Of a DNA stretch of 10,744 nt, positions 1 to 6,273 are shown in pieces (position 1 is the stretch's first letter; each line of letters starts with the position of its first letter). The notes under the pieces are model-generated. The model had not been told where the DNA came from and did not search any database. It was given only the letters and a program-made list of their open reading frames with translations. The translations under genes were made by a program, and so were the position numbers. Source of the stretch: Microcaldota archaeon (GTDB taxonomy: Archaea; Micrarchaeota; Micrarchaeia; Micrarchaeales; CABMGC01); the NCBI GenBank assembly GCA_030043435.1, contig JASHXR010000066.1:1-10744 (forward strand). Reading direction: 5' to 3'.

Positions 1-1
1 A

Positions 2-967
2 ACCTGGGGGTTCCCCGTCCCGCTCAAGGGGTTCGAGGACAAGGTGCTCTACGTCTGGCTCGACGCGCCGATAGCATACATAGGGATAACCGACGAGTGG
101 AATGCGGCGCAGAGCGAGAGGTACTGGAGGGCCAGGAACACCAGGCTCATACAGTTCATGGGCAAGGACAACATAGAGTTCCACGCGCTCCTCTGGCCGG
201 CCTACCTCATGGGCAGCGACCTCGGCTACGTCCTTCCGCACACCATATACGCGTACGAGTTCCTGATGTGGAACGGGCAGAAGTTCTCGAAGTCCAGGGG
301 CATAGGCCTGGACCTGAAGGAAGCCATCGGAATAATGGACTCAGACTACTGGAGATTCGTCCTCGCCTCCCTCCTGCCAGAGACCTCGGATACCGACTTC
401 TCGATAGACCTGCTCAGGCAGGCGGTGGACAACGACATGAACAACGCTATAGGCAACTTCGTGCACCGCACCCTGACGATGGCGAGGAACAACCTGGGGG
501 CTAAGGTTCCCGAGCTCGTCGAGAAGGACCTAGGCACGGAAGAGCTCGCTGTCCTGGAAGAGGCACAGAGGGAGATCTCCAACTACAAGAGCCACTTCGG
601 AAAGATAGAGATACGCGAGGCGCTGAGGTGCATGGTCTCAGTAGCGACGATAGGCAATGCCTACATGAGCAAGGTCGAGCCATGGAAGCTCGTTAAGTCG
701 TCCAATGGGGATGACAATGAGAGGTTCAGGCGCGTGATGTACGTGACGCTCAACATAGCCTATGACCTCGCCATCCTCCTCTACCCTTTCACCCCAGCCG
801 CTTCAGCCAGGCTTCTCAAGGTCTTCTCAGAACCAGAGGCGCGCATGGCCCTCCTGCCTGGGCACCTCAGGGGAGGCGCACCGCTGGATCTCGGCGGCCT
901 CAAGCCGCTGTTCAGCAAGCTCTCCAAGGAGCAGATCAAGGCCATAGAGGACTCGATAAAGGGCTGA
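2..967 (+). CDS. metG: Methionyl-tRNA synthetase, C-terminal part (5' end outside window)
   Basis: Cytoplasmic class I aminoacyl-tRNA synthetase that charges tRNA-Met. The frame is open from base 2, so the gene starts upstream of the window; 321 residues remain. The first residues (TWGFPVPLKGF, then YVWLDAPIAYIG) match the end of the MetRS catalytic domain. The KMSKS-class signature appears as KFSKS at 281-295, and the helical anticodon-binding domain follows from about residue 130. The protein stops at a short helical tail (SKEQIKAIEDSIKG) and has no C-terminal OB-fold tRNA-binding domain; a free-standing copy of that domain is encoded at 5879-6211. The gene converges on the UPF0210 gene with only 2 nt between stop codons. 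Identity is secure. A GTG at 44 is in frame but lies inside the catalytic domain and is not the start. Confidence 0.96.
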   Translation, partial: TWGFPVPLKGFEDKVLYVWLDAPIAYIGITDEWNAAQSERYWRARNTRLIQFMGKDNIEFHALLWPAYLMGSDLGYVLPHTIYAYEFLMWNGQKFSKSRGIGLDLKEAIGIMDSDYWRFVLASLLPETSDTDFSIDLLRQAVDNDMNNAIGNFVHRTLTMARNNLGAKVPELVEKDLGTEELAVLEEAQREISNYKSHFGKIEIREALRCMVSVATIGNAYMSKVEPWKLVKSSNGDDNERFRRVMYVTLNIAYDLAILLYPFTPAASARLLKVFSEPEARMALLPGHLRGGAPLDLGGLKPLFSKLSKEQIKAIEDSIKG

Positions 968-969
968 GG

Positions 970-2328
970 TCAGTTCCTGAGGCTCGTGATCGGGGCAGGC
1001 AGCCTGCCCCCCCTTCCGACGAACCTTCTTGACGAGTACCTGTTTACGCGCATTATCGGCACGTCGCCGAGCAGCCCGCCTAGCCTGACCAGGTCGCCAG
1101 CCTTCTTCCCGGGGACCGGCAGCACCCTCACCGCCGTAGTCTTGTTGTTCACTACACCTATCGCGAGCTCGTCAGCGATTATCGCGTTTATAGTCTCTGC
1201 AGGAGTGTCGCCCGGTATGCCGAACATGTCCAGCCCGACAGAGCAGACCGCGGTCAGGGCCTCGAGCTTCTCCAGGCTCAGCGCGCCCTTCCTCACCGCT
1301 TCCACCATCCCGAGGTCCTCGCTCACTGGTATGAAGGTGCCGCTCAGCCCGCCGACGGAGCCGCTCGCCATCGCCCCTCCCTTCTTGACTGCATCCACGA
1401 GGAGCGCCACTGCGAGGGTCGAGCCCGGCGCGCCTATCCTCTCTATGCCCAGGCTCTCTATTATCCCTGCCACCGAATCGCCCTCTGCGGTCGTCGGAGC
1501 CAGCGAGAGGTCCACGATGCCGAACTCGACGCCGAGGTTGGAAGCGAGCTCCCTGCCTACGAGCTCCCCTGCCCTGGTTATCTTGAACGCAGTCCTCTTT
1601 ATGACCTCGGAGAGTTGGGTGAGGTCGCACTCCCTGTTCTTCTCCACCACCGACCTGACCACTCCAGGGCCGCTTATCCCAACGTTCAGGGCGAAGTCCC
1701 CCTCCCCGACCCCGTGGAACGCGCCTGCCATGAACGGGTTGTCCTCAGGTGCGTTGACCATCGCGATGAACTTGGCGCAGCCCACCGCGTTCCTTGAGCG
1801 TGCTGCGGTCTCCTTCAGCATATTGCCGAGCAGGTTCACAGCGTCCATGTTCAGGCCGGCGACGCTTGAGCCGAGATTGAGGAAGGCGCAGACCCTCTCG
1901 GTCTTCGAGAGGACATCGGGCAGTGAGTCTATTAGTGTCCTGTCTGCTCCGGTCATCCCCTTCTGGACGAGAGCGCCGAAGCCCCCGACGAAGCTGATCC
2001 CCGCGTCGCCAGCGGCGCTGTCTATGGTCTCAGCCATCTCCATGAAGCAGCGCCTGGAGGAGTGGCCCTCCATGACTATGCTTATCGGCGTTATCGAGAT
2101 CCTCTTGTTGACTATCGAGATTCCGTACTTCGACTCCAGCTTCTCTGCCTCGGCGACCAGCTTCCTTGCGTTGGTCCCGATCTTCCTGTGCACCTTGGCC
2201 TTGAACCTCCCGAAGTCCGAGTCGATGCAGTCCTTCAGGTTTATCCCGAGCGTGACCGTCCTTATGTCGAAGTTCTGGTACAGGATCATGCTCGCGGTCT
2301 CGTATACCTCGTCGATGTCGATTGACAT
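970..2328 (-). CDS. UPF0210 (DUF711, PFL-like) family protein
   Basis: A 452-residue protein of the UPF0210/DUF711 family, whose members resemble pyruvate formate-lyase in fold; no reaction is established to my knowledge. Recognisable stretches are the N-terminus (DEVYETASMILYQNFDIRTVTLGINL), the central MVNAPEDNPFMAGAFHGVGEGD and NVGISGPGVV, and the glycine-rich SGSVGGLSGTFIPVSED with a following SVGLDMFGIPGDTP. The length is normal for the family and no truncation is visible. It lies 1 nt downstream of the UPF0237 ACT-domain gene on the same strand; this UPF0237-UPF0210 pairing recurs in bacteria and archaea and implies a joint role, probably with the ACT protein as ligand sensor (inference). 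A 471-codon open frame on the opposite strand (986-2401) is a GC-rich shadow. Confidence 0.93.
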   Translation of the reverse strand: MSIDIDEVYETASMILYQNFDIRTVTLGINLKDCIDSDFGRFKAKVHRKIGTNARKLVAEAEKLESKYGISIVNKRISITPISIVMEGHSSRRCFMEMAETIDSAAGDAGISFVGGFGALVQKGMTGADRTLIDSLPDVLSKTERVCAFLNLGSSVAGLNMDAVNLLGNMLKETAARSRNAVGCAKFIAMVNAPEDNPFMAGAFHGVGEGDFALNVGISGPGVVRSVVEKNRECDLTQLSEVIKRTAFKITRAGELVGRELASNLGVEFGIVDLSLAPTTAEGDSVAGIIESLGIERIGAPGSTLAVALLVDAVKKGGAMASGSVGGLSGTFIPVSEDLGMVEAVRKGALSLEKLEALTAVCSVGLDMFGIPGDTPAETINAIIADELAIGVVNNKTTAVRVLPVPGKKAGDLVRLGGLLGDVPIMRVNRYSSRRFVGRGGRLPAPITSLRN

Positions 2329-2329
2329 G

Positions 2330-2620
2330 CTACACCCTGTGCATGATGTTGAAGATCTCCTCGTGCTGGACCTGTATCGTCAGCTTCATCTCCTTGCCTA
2401 GCCTCTCCAGTTCCGAGCGGACGTCGTCTATAGGGAGCTTCGAGTCCTTCATGTCCACGAGCATGGTCATGACGAAGTAGCCCTCTATCACCTTCTGGCT
2501 TATGTCCTCTATGTTTATCCCGTTCCGGTAGAGCAGGCCCGAGACGCGCGCGACGATGCCCTTCCTGTCTAGCCCTATTATCGTTATGAATGAGAATTCC
2601 CTCCTCGCCGCCTTCGTCAT
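2330..2620 (-). CDS. UPF0237 ACT-domain protein
   Basis: A single ACT domain of 96 residues in the UPF0237 family, related to the regulatory ACT domains of GcvR-like proteins. It is probably a small cytoplasmic ligand sensor that dimerises and may bind an amino acid (family inference). The signature is the first strand and helix, FITIIGLDRKGIVARVSGLLYRNGINIEDISQ, followed by EGYFVMTMLVDM. I chose ATG at 2620 because GGTGAT (2624-2629) lies 3 nt upstream. An in-frame TTG at 2650 would lie upstream of the transcription start expected from the TATA box at 2651-2660. The gene is first in an operon with the UPF0210 gene, 1 nt apart. Confidence 0.9.
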   Translation of the reverse strand: MTKAARREFSFITIIGLDRKGIVARVSGLLYRNGINIEDISQKVIEGYFVMTMLVDMKDSKLPIDDVRSELERLGKEMKLTIQVQHEEIFNIMHRV

Positions 2621-2623
2621 CGC

Positions 2624-2629
2624 ATCACC
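2624..2629 (-). promoter_or_regulatory. Shine-Dalgarno GGTGAT of the UPF0237 gene
   Basis: GGTGAT, 3 nt before ATG 2620, complements the conserved ATCACC stretch at the archaeal 16S rRNA 3' end. It decides the start in favour of ATG 2620 over TTG 2650. Confidence 0.7.
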
Positions 2630-2650
2630 AGAAGGAGTTAGGAAGCCCAA

Positions 2651-2660
2651 CCTTAAAAAG
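2651..2660 (-). promoter_or_regulatory. TATA box of the UPF0237-UPF0210 operon
   Basis: On the minus strand this reads CTTTTTAAGG, an archaeal box A-like element. A start of transcription about 25 nt downstream (near 2630) would leave a leader of about 10 nt before ATG 2620. It lies in the 105-nt gap after the thioredoxin gene, separating the two minus-strand operons. Confidence 0.6.
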
Positions 2661-2725
2661 CGTTCCCATCCGCGCGCTGCTGCGGATTAACCATCGCCGC
2701 GACTGCACCGCAGGCGTATGTGCTC

Positions 2726-3808
2726 TCAGTCGAAGGTGAACGTATATATCCTGAAACCTGGGCTCGCCTCTATCTCGAGCGTATGCCATCCGTATGACGG
2801 AGCTGATATTATGCTGTAAAGCCTGGGTGAGCTCACGTCCACCACTGCGTTGCCATCCACTATGTGCGCATCGCTGCCCAGGTAGTCCTGGGGCAGGCTG
2901 TTGTTGTCCAGCCTGACCACTATGCTTGCGTTGCTGGTGTTGTATGCCTCGGCCACTATGTTCACGTAAGCCGACTTGTACGTGAGGAATATTGTCGCGT
3001 TGCTCACTGCTATCATGCTGTCTTCCGCATTATACCACTCCCCGCCGAGATACGCGACGTTGGTCTGCGTGACATCGGGAATACCATAGTCAACGATGTT
3101 GCCCGGCGAGAAGACCTCGCCCCCTCCGAGGGCCTGCCGCGCCTCCCCGTATCCAAGGTAGATCTCGGGAGTGTCTATCTGCGAGAAGTTCACGCTGCTC
3201 GTCACATTTGCAAGGGAGTTGGCCACGCTGTAGCCTGCGCTCTCGAGCAGCAGCTGGATGGCGCGCTGGGTTGTGTTGTAGTTCCCGTCGCCGAACGAGA
3301 CGTACCTCACGTACCCGCTCGCGTTTATGAGGTAGTCCGCAGGCCAGTAGTGGTTGTCATAGTTGTCCCACGTCGTGTAGTTGTTGTCCAGCGCCACAGC
3401 ATACTTTATCCCGTCCCTCTGTACCGCATCGTATACGTTGGTATAGTTGTGCTCGAAGGTGAATTCAGGCGTGGAGACGCCGATGATGACGAGCCCGTTG
3501 CTCCCGTACTCGCTCTCCCATGCGTTCAGGTATGGTATCTCCAATAGGCAGTTTATGCACGAGTATGTCCAGAAGTCGACCAGCACCACCTTGCCTCGCA
3601 GCTGCGAGAGGTTCAGCGGAGGTGAGTTGATCCATGCGGCTATGCCTGCGATGGGAGGTGCGGGCCCGTAGTCCGGCAGGCTGGCCAGCGAGAGGTTCTC
3701 CCCGGCCTGCGGCGCCGTCGAACTCGACGGCAGGAAGGACACGGCCGCAGCCAGCACTATGATCACTACGACAGCAAGGAAGACCACCAGGTACGCGTTA
3801 ACTCTCAT
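2726..3808 (-). CDS. Membrane-anchored DipZ-type thioredoxin (TlpA-like) with C-terminal beta domain
   Basis: A 360-residue extracytoplasmic thiol-disulfide protein. Residues 5-26 form one hydrophobic N-terminal anchor (signal-anchor type), followed by a Ser/Pro/Ala linker. Residues about 50-200 are a TlpA/DipZ thioredoxin fold (LRGKVVLVDFWTYSCINC) with redox cysteines C84 and C87 in a CINC motif; WTYSCINC is characteristic of DipZ. Residues about 212-360 match the DipZ C-terminal beta domain, beginning TPEIYLGYGEA and ending WHTLEIEASPGFRIYTFTFD. Twelve N-X-S/T sequons lie after the anchor, consistent with a glycosylated surface protein. ATG 3808 overlaps the CcdA stop (ATGA), and GGTGAAGGG precedes it. 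It probably takes electrons from the neighbouring CcdA and reduces outside disulfides. The C-terminal domain's ligand is unknown. Confidence 0.92.
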   Translation of the reverse strand: MRVNAYLVVFLAVVVIIVLAAAVSFLPSSSTAPQAGENLSLASLPDYGPAPPIAGIAAWINSPPLNLSQLRGKVVLVDFWTYSCINCLLEIPYLNAWESEYGSNGLVIIGVSTPEFTFEHNYTNVYDAVQRDGIKYAVALDNNYTTWDNYDNHYWPADYLINASGYVRYVSFGDGNYNTTQRAIQLLLESAGYSVANSLANVTSSVNFSQIDTPEIYLGYGEARQALGGGEVFSPGNIVDYGIPDVTQTNVAYLGGEWYNAEDSMIAVSNATIFLTYKSAYVNIVAEAYNTSNASIVVRLDNNSLPQDYLGSDAHIVDGNAVVDVSSPRLYSIISAPSYGWHTLEIEASPGFRIYTFTFD

Positions 3809-4530
3809 CCCTTCACCACATCAGATACTGTGCCGCCGATATACGCGAAGTATGCTGGTACAAGGGGCAATATGCACGGCGACAAGAACGTGAGTATACC
3901 GGCAGCTATGGCGATAATGAAGTCAAGCGAGCCGTTCAGGGCCACGTAGCCGTTGGTGCTCAGCAGGAACACGGAGAGCAGCCCTATGTAGTCTGATACG
4001 ACCAGGAGCCCAAGCGCTATGAGGAGCGCGCCGCCTATGACGTTGAAGTACCTGAGGAAGCGCCCTGCGCTCTTCAGGAAGAGCGAGAACCTCGAGATGA
4101 ACGCTCCGGCGAGCAGGAACGGTATGCCGAGTCCGAGGGAGAAGGCCAGCAGGAGCAGGAAGCCGGTGCCGGGAGAGGTTATCGCCAGCGTGTAGATGGC
4201 TCCGAGTATCGGCCCCACGCACGGCGTCCATCCTATCGCGAACGCGACCCCGAACACCAATGACGAGATGAAGCTGTTGCCTGACCTCTTTACGCGTATC
4301 CTGTACTCCCCGGAAAAGAACGGTATTCTGTACCTGGCCGAGGCTATGAGAAGTATCCCGAATCCTATTATCACCACGCCCCCGATTATCCTTAGGGTGT
4401 TGGCCAGGGTCACCGCCACCCCAGCCACGAGGGTCTGGAGCAGTATGCCGACTACAGAGAAGACAAGGACAAACCCTATCACGAAGAAGACGGAATTGAG
4501 GAATATCACCTCCTCGCTCTTCAGTCTCAT
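3805..4530 (-). CDS. ccdA: CcdA/DsbD-beta-type membrane thiol transporter, circularly permuted
   Basis: A polytopic membrane protein of 241 residues that passes electrons from cytoplasmic thioredoxin to extracytoplasmic thiol proteins. Six hydrophobic segments are visible at about 7-30, 46-64, 87-116, 121-145, 158-190 and 203-230. The two signature cysteines are C104 in GWTPCVGPILGA (canonical TM4) and C219 in FLSPCILPLVPAYFAYIGG (canonical TM1). In canonical CcdA the SPCxLPLVP helix comes first; here it is last, and the protein starts with the TM2 sequence FFVIGFVLVFSVVG. Helix order is therefore 2-3-4-5-6-1. Both catalytic cysteines are kept, so it is probably functional. I chose ATG 4530; an in-frame TTG at 4629 lies upstream of the TATA box at 4573-4582 and would add 33 polar residues. 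It is translationally coupled by a 4-nt overlap to the thioredoxin gene. Confidence 0.9.
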   Translation of the reverse strand: MRLKSEEVIFLNSVFFVIGFVLVFSVVGILLQTLVAGVAVTLANTLRIIGGVVIIGFGILLIASARYRIPFFSGEYRIRVKRSGNSFISSLVFGVAFAIGWTPCVGPILGAIYTLAITSPGTGFLLLLAFSLGLGIPFLLAGAFISRFSLFLKSAGRFLRYFNVIGGALLIALGLLVVSDYIGLLSVFLLSTNGYVALNGSLDFIIAIAAGILTFLSPCILPLVPAYFAYIGGTVSDVVKG

Positions 4531-4572
4531 CCCATCATCCCTTGCGCATGCCAGATATGATTGCCTCGCCAG

Positions 4573-4582
4573 CTTTAAATAT
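4573..4582 (-). promoter_or_regulatory. TATA box of the ccdA-thioredoxin operon
   Basis: Minus strand ATATTTAAAG. Expected transcription start is near 4552, about 22 nt before ATG 4530. The leader holds only a weak Shine-Dalgarno candidate (GGGATGATGGG). Confidence 0.65.
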
Positions 4583-4677
4583 GCCCCATAATACTTAGTT
4601 TTCCCGCCTTCCGCTGTACACCTTGGCAAGGTCGGAGGGCAGCGCCGCAGGCCGCATGGTCGCCAGCGCGTATAAGC

Positions 4678-4686
4678 GTATATAAT
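4678..4686 (+). promoter_or_regulatory. TATA box of the unknown gene at 4719
   Basis: GTATATAAT on the plus strand, expected transcription start near 4707, about 12 nt before ATG 4719. Together with the box at 4573-4582 it makes the 188-nt region 4531-4718 a divergent promoter region. I see no clear operator repeat in it. Confidence 0.55.
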
Positions 4687-4718
4687 CCTGCTCCATGCTA
4701 TACTAATCGCGCAACACG

Positions 4719-5330
4719 ATGCGACTGCGCGATGGTTTGAAGATGGACCTATGGCCTGCGTATCTGCGGGAGTCGACGAGGGCGGCGTTCGGCGCGGCAG
4801 CCCTGAGGCTTAAGACCGGGACGAGGCACCACACCTCCCTTGCTATGGTGGAGGAGAGGGCCACAGACCTGGAGCTGAACAAGGCGCACATCCAGGACTA
4901 CTCCGATACGGCAAGGTATGTCACCGCCAGGGAGATAACGTACGACCTCTTCATCTCCATATACGACGTGGACACCGGCTGGGCCGCGTCGATGAGGCCG
5001 TCGCAGCATGTAGCCAAGGGCGCGGTGCACCAGATAAACAAGGCTATAAGGGCGAAGGGCCACAGGAACCTCGAGATGAGGGTCATAGGGATGCAGGGTC
5101 CTGACCCAATCATGCAGAGCGTCATCGACACGGTGCGCTCCTCCATACCGTGCCGCCTTGCGGAGCTGGACCTCTTCGGAAACCAGACGAGGCACATAGC
5201 CCTCGACCTCAAGACCGGGTCGAGCTACGACCTCCTCCTCAACAACAAGGTCTACGGCCCTGCAGAGCTGATAACGAAGGCGACGCAGGAAGAGTTCGCG
5301 GCGAGGAGGTCAGAGCTTGCTTTTGTATAG
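4719..5330 (+). CDS. Conserved-looking hypothetical protein, 203 aa
   Basis: I do not recognise this protein. It is soluble, with no signal peptide or membrane segment, and appears mixed alpha/beta. Visible features are a basic N-terminal stretch (LRESTRAAFGAAALRLKTGTRHH), an acidic/aromatic strand YDLFISIYDVDTGW, a helix rich in His and Lys (RPSQHVAKGAVHQINKAIRAKGHR), a single cysteine in SSIPCRLAELDLFG, and a C-terminal half rich in short strands (TRHIALDLKTGSSYDLLLNNKVYG). Strong codon bias like its neighbours and a well-placed TATA box argue that it is expressed. The start is uncertain: ATG 4719 suits the TATA box, and ATG 4743 (MDLWPAYL) is an in-frame alternative. Its 3' end overlaps convergent thpR by 21 nt. 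Confidence 0.8.
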   Translation: MRLRDGLKMDLWPAYLRESTRAAFGAAALRLKTGTRHHTSLAMVEERATDLELNKAHIQDYSDTARYVTAREITYDLFISIYDVDTGWAASMRPSQHVAKGAVHQINKAIRAKGHRNLEMRVIGMQGPDPIMQSVIDTVRSSIPCRLAELDLFGNQTRHIALDLKTGSSYDLLLNNKVYGPAELITKATQEEFAARRSELAFV

Positions 5331-5837
5331 CTCCTCATAGACTGGAGCGCCGTAGCCCAGCTCGCTCCTCACGAGCGTTATCGAGTCGGCCTGGAACGAG
5401 CCGAAGTCGCAGTCCTCGTACTCCCTGGCGACCTCCATGAACGCGGCCCTCTCCCTCAGTCCGCGCACCCTCGCCATGGTGGCGTGCGGGACGAACCTCT
5501 CACCGCTGCCGACCCCGAGTCTCCTGGCCAGGTAGTCGTGCATCGAGGCCAGCCTCTCGGCCCCGGCAGCCACGCCTGCGTATACTACGCGGATGCGCTC
5601 CGGCTTGAAGAACCCGATGCCGTGCAGCGTGACCCCGAACCCCCCTCCGCCTATCGAGTCCATCGCAGCCTCTATCTCGCGCACCCTCGCCTCAGAGACC
5701 TCGCCGAAGAAGAGGAGGGTGAGGTGCAGCGCCTCCTCCCTGACAAGCGTGACCTCCTTGAACGCGAGGTACCTGGACGCGTCAAGCATGCGTGCCTTCA
5801 CCTCCCTTGGTATCTCTATCGCAGCGAAGACGCGCAT
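5310..5837 (-). CDS. thpR: RNA 2',3'-cyclic phosphodiesterase (LigT/ThpR, 2H family)
   Basis: A 175-residue 2H phosphoesterase that opens RNA 2',3'-cyclic phosphates to 2'-phosphates; some family members also ligate tRNA half-molecules in vitro, and its cellular role is in RNA end processing. Both catalytic H-x-T-x motifs are present: HLTL at H38 and HATM at H118. The N-terminus MRVFAAIEIP and the FGEV after the first motif are typical, and the length is normal for the family. ATG 5837 lies about 28-37 nt from a TATA-like element (5861-5870), implying a leaderless or nearly leaderless message. It shares a 41-bp divergent promoter region with the MetRS-beta-like gene, and its 3' end overlaps the unknown gene convergently. 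Confidence 0.93.
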   Translation of the reverse strand: MRVFAAIEIPREVKARMLDASRYLAFKEVTLVREEALHLTLLFFGEVSEARVREIEAAMDSIGGGGFGVTLHGIGFFKPERIRVVYAGVAAGAERLASMHDYLARRLGVGSGERFVPHATMARVRGLRERAAFMEVAREYEDCDFGSFQADSITLVRSELGYGAPVYEELYKSKL

Positions 5838-5838
5838 C

Positions 5839-5848
5839 CTTATTAAAT
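5839..5848 (+). promoter_or_regulatory. TATA box of the MetRS-beta-like gene cluster
   Basis: CTTATTAAAT on the plus strand, centre about 35 nt before ATG 5879; expected transcription start near 5870. It lies within 2 nt of the thpR start codon, so the two divergent promoters interlock. Confidence 0.5.
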
Positions 5849-5860
5849 GAGCCGTTCCAT

Positions 5861-5870
5861 CTTAAATACG
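5861..5870 (-). promoter_or_regulatory. TATA box of thpR
   Basis: Minus strand CGTATTTAAG, 24-33 nt upstream of ATG 5837, which would place transcription start almost at the start codon. It overlaps the expected start region of the divergent transcript. Confidence 0.5.
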
Positions 5871-5878
5871 GCTGTCTT

Positions 5879-6211
5879 ATGGTGACGTTCGATGAGTTCG
5901 CGCGGCTCGAGATCCGCGTAGGCAGGATCGTCTCCGCAGACGACCACGAGCAGGCGAGGAAGCCGATGTACCGGCTCACCGTGGACCTCGGCCCCGAGGT
6001 GGGCAAGAGGACCATAGTGGCAGGCATAAAGGCATGGTATGCCAAGGAGGAGCTCGTCGGAAAGGAGGTCGCATGCATAGTGAACCTCGACCCGAAGACG
6101 ATAGCAGGTGTGGAGTCGCGGGGCATGCTCCTGGCCGCTGGCGACGGCGTAGAGGCGCTCTCGCTCCTCACCGTGGACAGGCAGGTAAGCGAGGGCAGCA
6201 TGGTGAGGTAG
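5879..6211 (+). CDS. Free-standing tRNA-binding OB-fold protein (MetRS beta / Trbp111-CsaA type)
   Basis: A 110-residue single-domain tRNA-binding protein (EMAP-II/Trbp111-like OB fold). Signature stretches are FARLEIRVGRIVSADDHEQA, the KPMYRLTVDLG strand, RTIVAGIKAWYAKEELVGK and GVESRGMLLAAGDG. The last two are those of MetRS C-terminal domains; ARKPMYRL also recalls CsaA. Because the MetRS in this window lacks that domain, this protein is probably the MetRS beta subunit, binding in trans to improve tRNA-Met capture (inference). A CsaA-like chaperone role is the alternative. ATG 5879 begins right at the domain edge and about 9 nt after the expected transcription start; an upstream ATG at 5792 lies inside thpR and adds no domain sequence. 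It leads a plus-strand cluster with two P-loop kinases. Confidence 0.88.
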   Translation: MVTFDEFARLEIRVGRIVSADDHEQARKPMYRLTVDLGPEVGKRTIVAGIKAWYAKEELVGKEVACIVNLDPKTIAGVESRGMLLAAGDGVEALSLLTVDRQVSEGSMVR

Positions 6212-6273
6212 GGCATGGCGTTATGGCGGCACCGCCAAGGCGCATCGGACAAGCATATTGGAGGCGTGGCATC

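Noticed and set aside
986..2401. A 471-codon open frame on the plus strand opposite UPF0210
   Set aside because: It is a shadow of a confidently identified minus-strand gene; its translation is rich in Ser, Pro, Thr and Ala with no domain pattern.
3714..3731. 8-bp inverted repeat GCCGTCGA/TCGACGGC with a 2-nt gap inside the thioredoxin gene
   Set aside because: It lies in the codons of the Ser/Thr/Pro linker (LPSSSTAP), where repetitive GC-rich codons easily create such palindromes.
4505..4514. A perfect Shine-Dalgarno-like AGGAGGTGAT inside ccdA (minus strand)
   Set aside because: No in-frame start codon lies at suitable spacing downstream; it encodes the residues EEVI and is probably chance.
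4531..4629. Longer CcdA start at TTG 4629 (33 extra residues)
   Set aside because: The TATA box at 4573-4582 lies inside this extension, and the extra residues include no SPC helix or signal sequence, so it does not undo the permutation.
6034..6273. N-terminal extension of the UPF0200 gene back to 6034
   Set aside because: Most of it overlaps the MetRS-beta-like gene in another frame, and the family begins at the P-loop strand.
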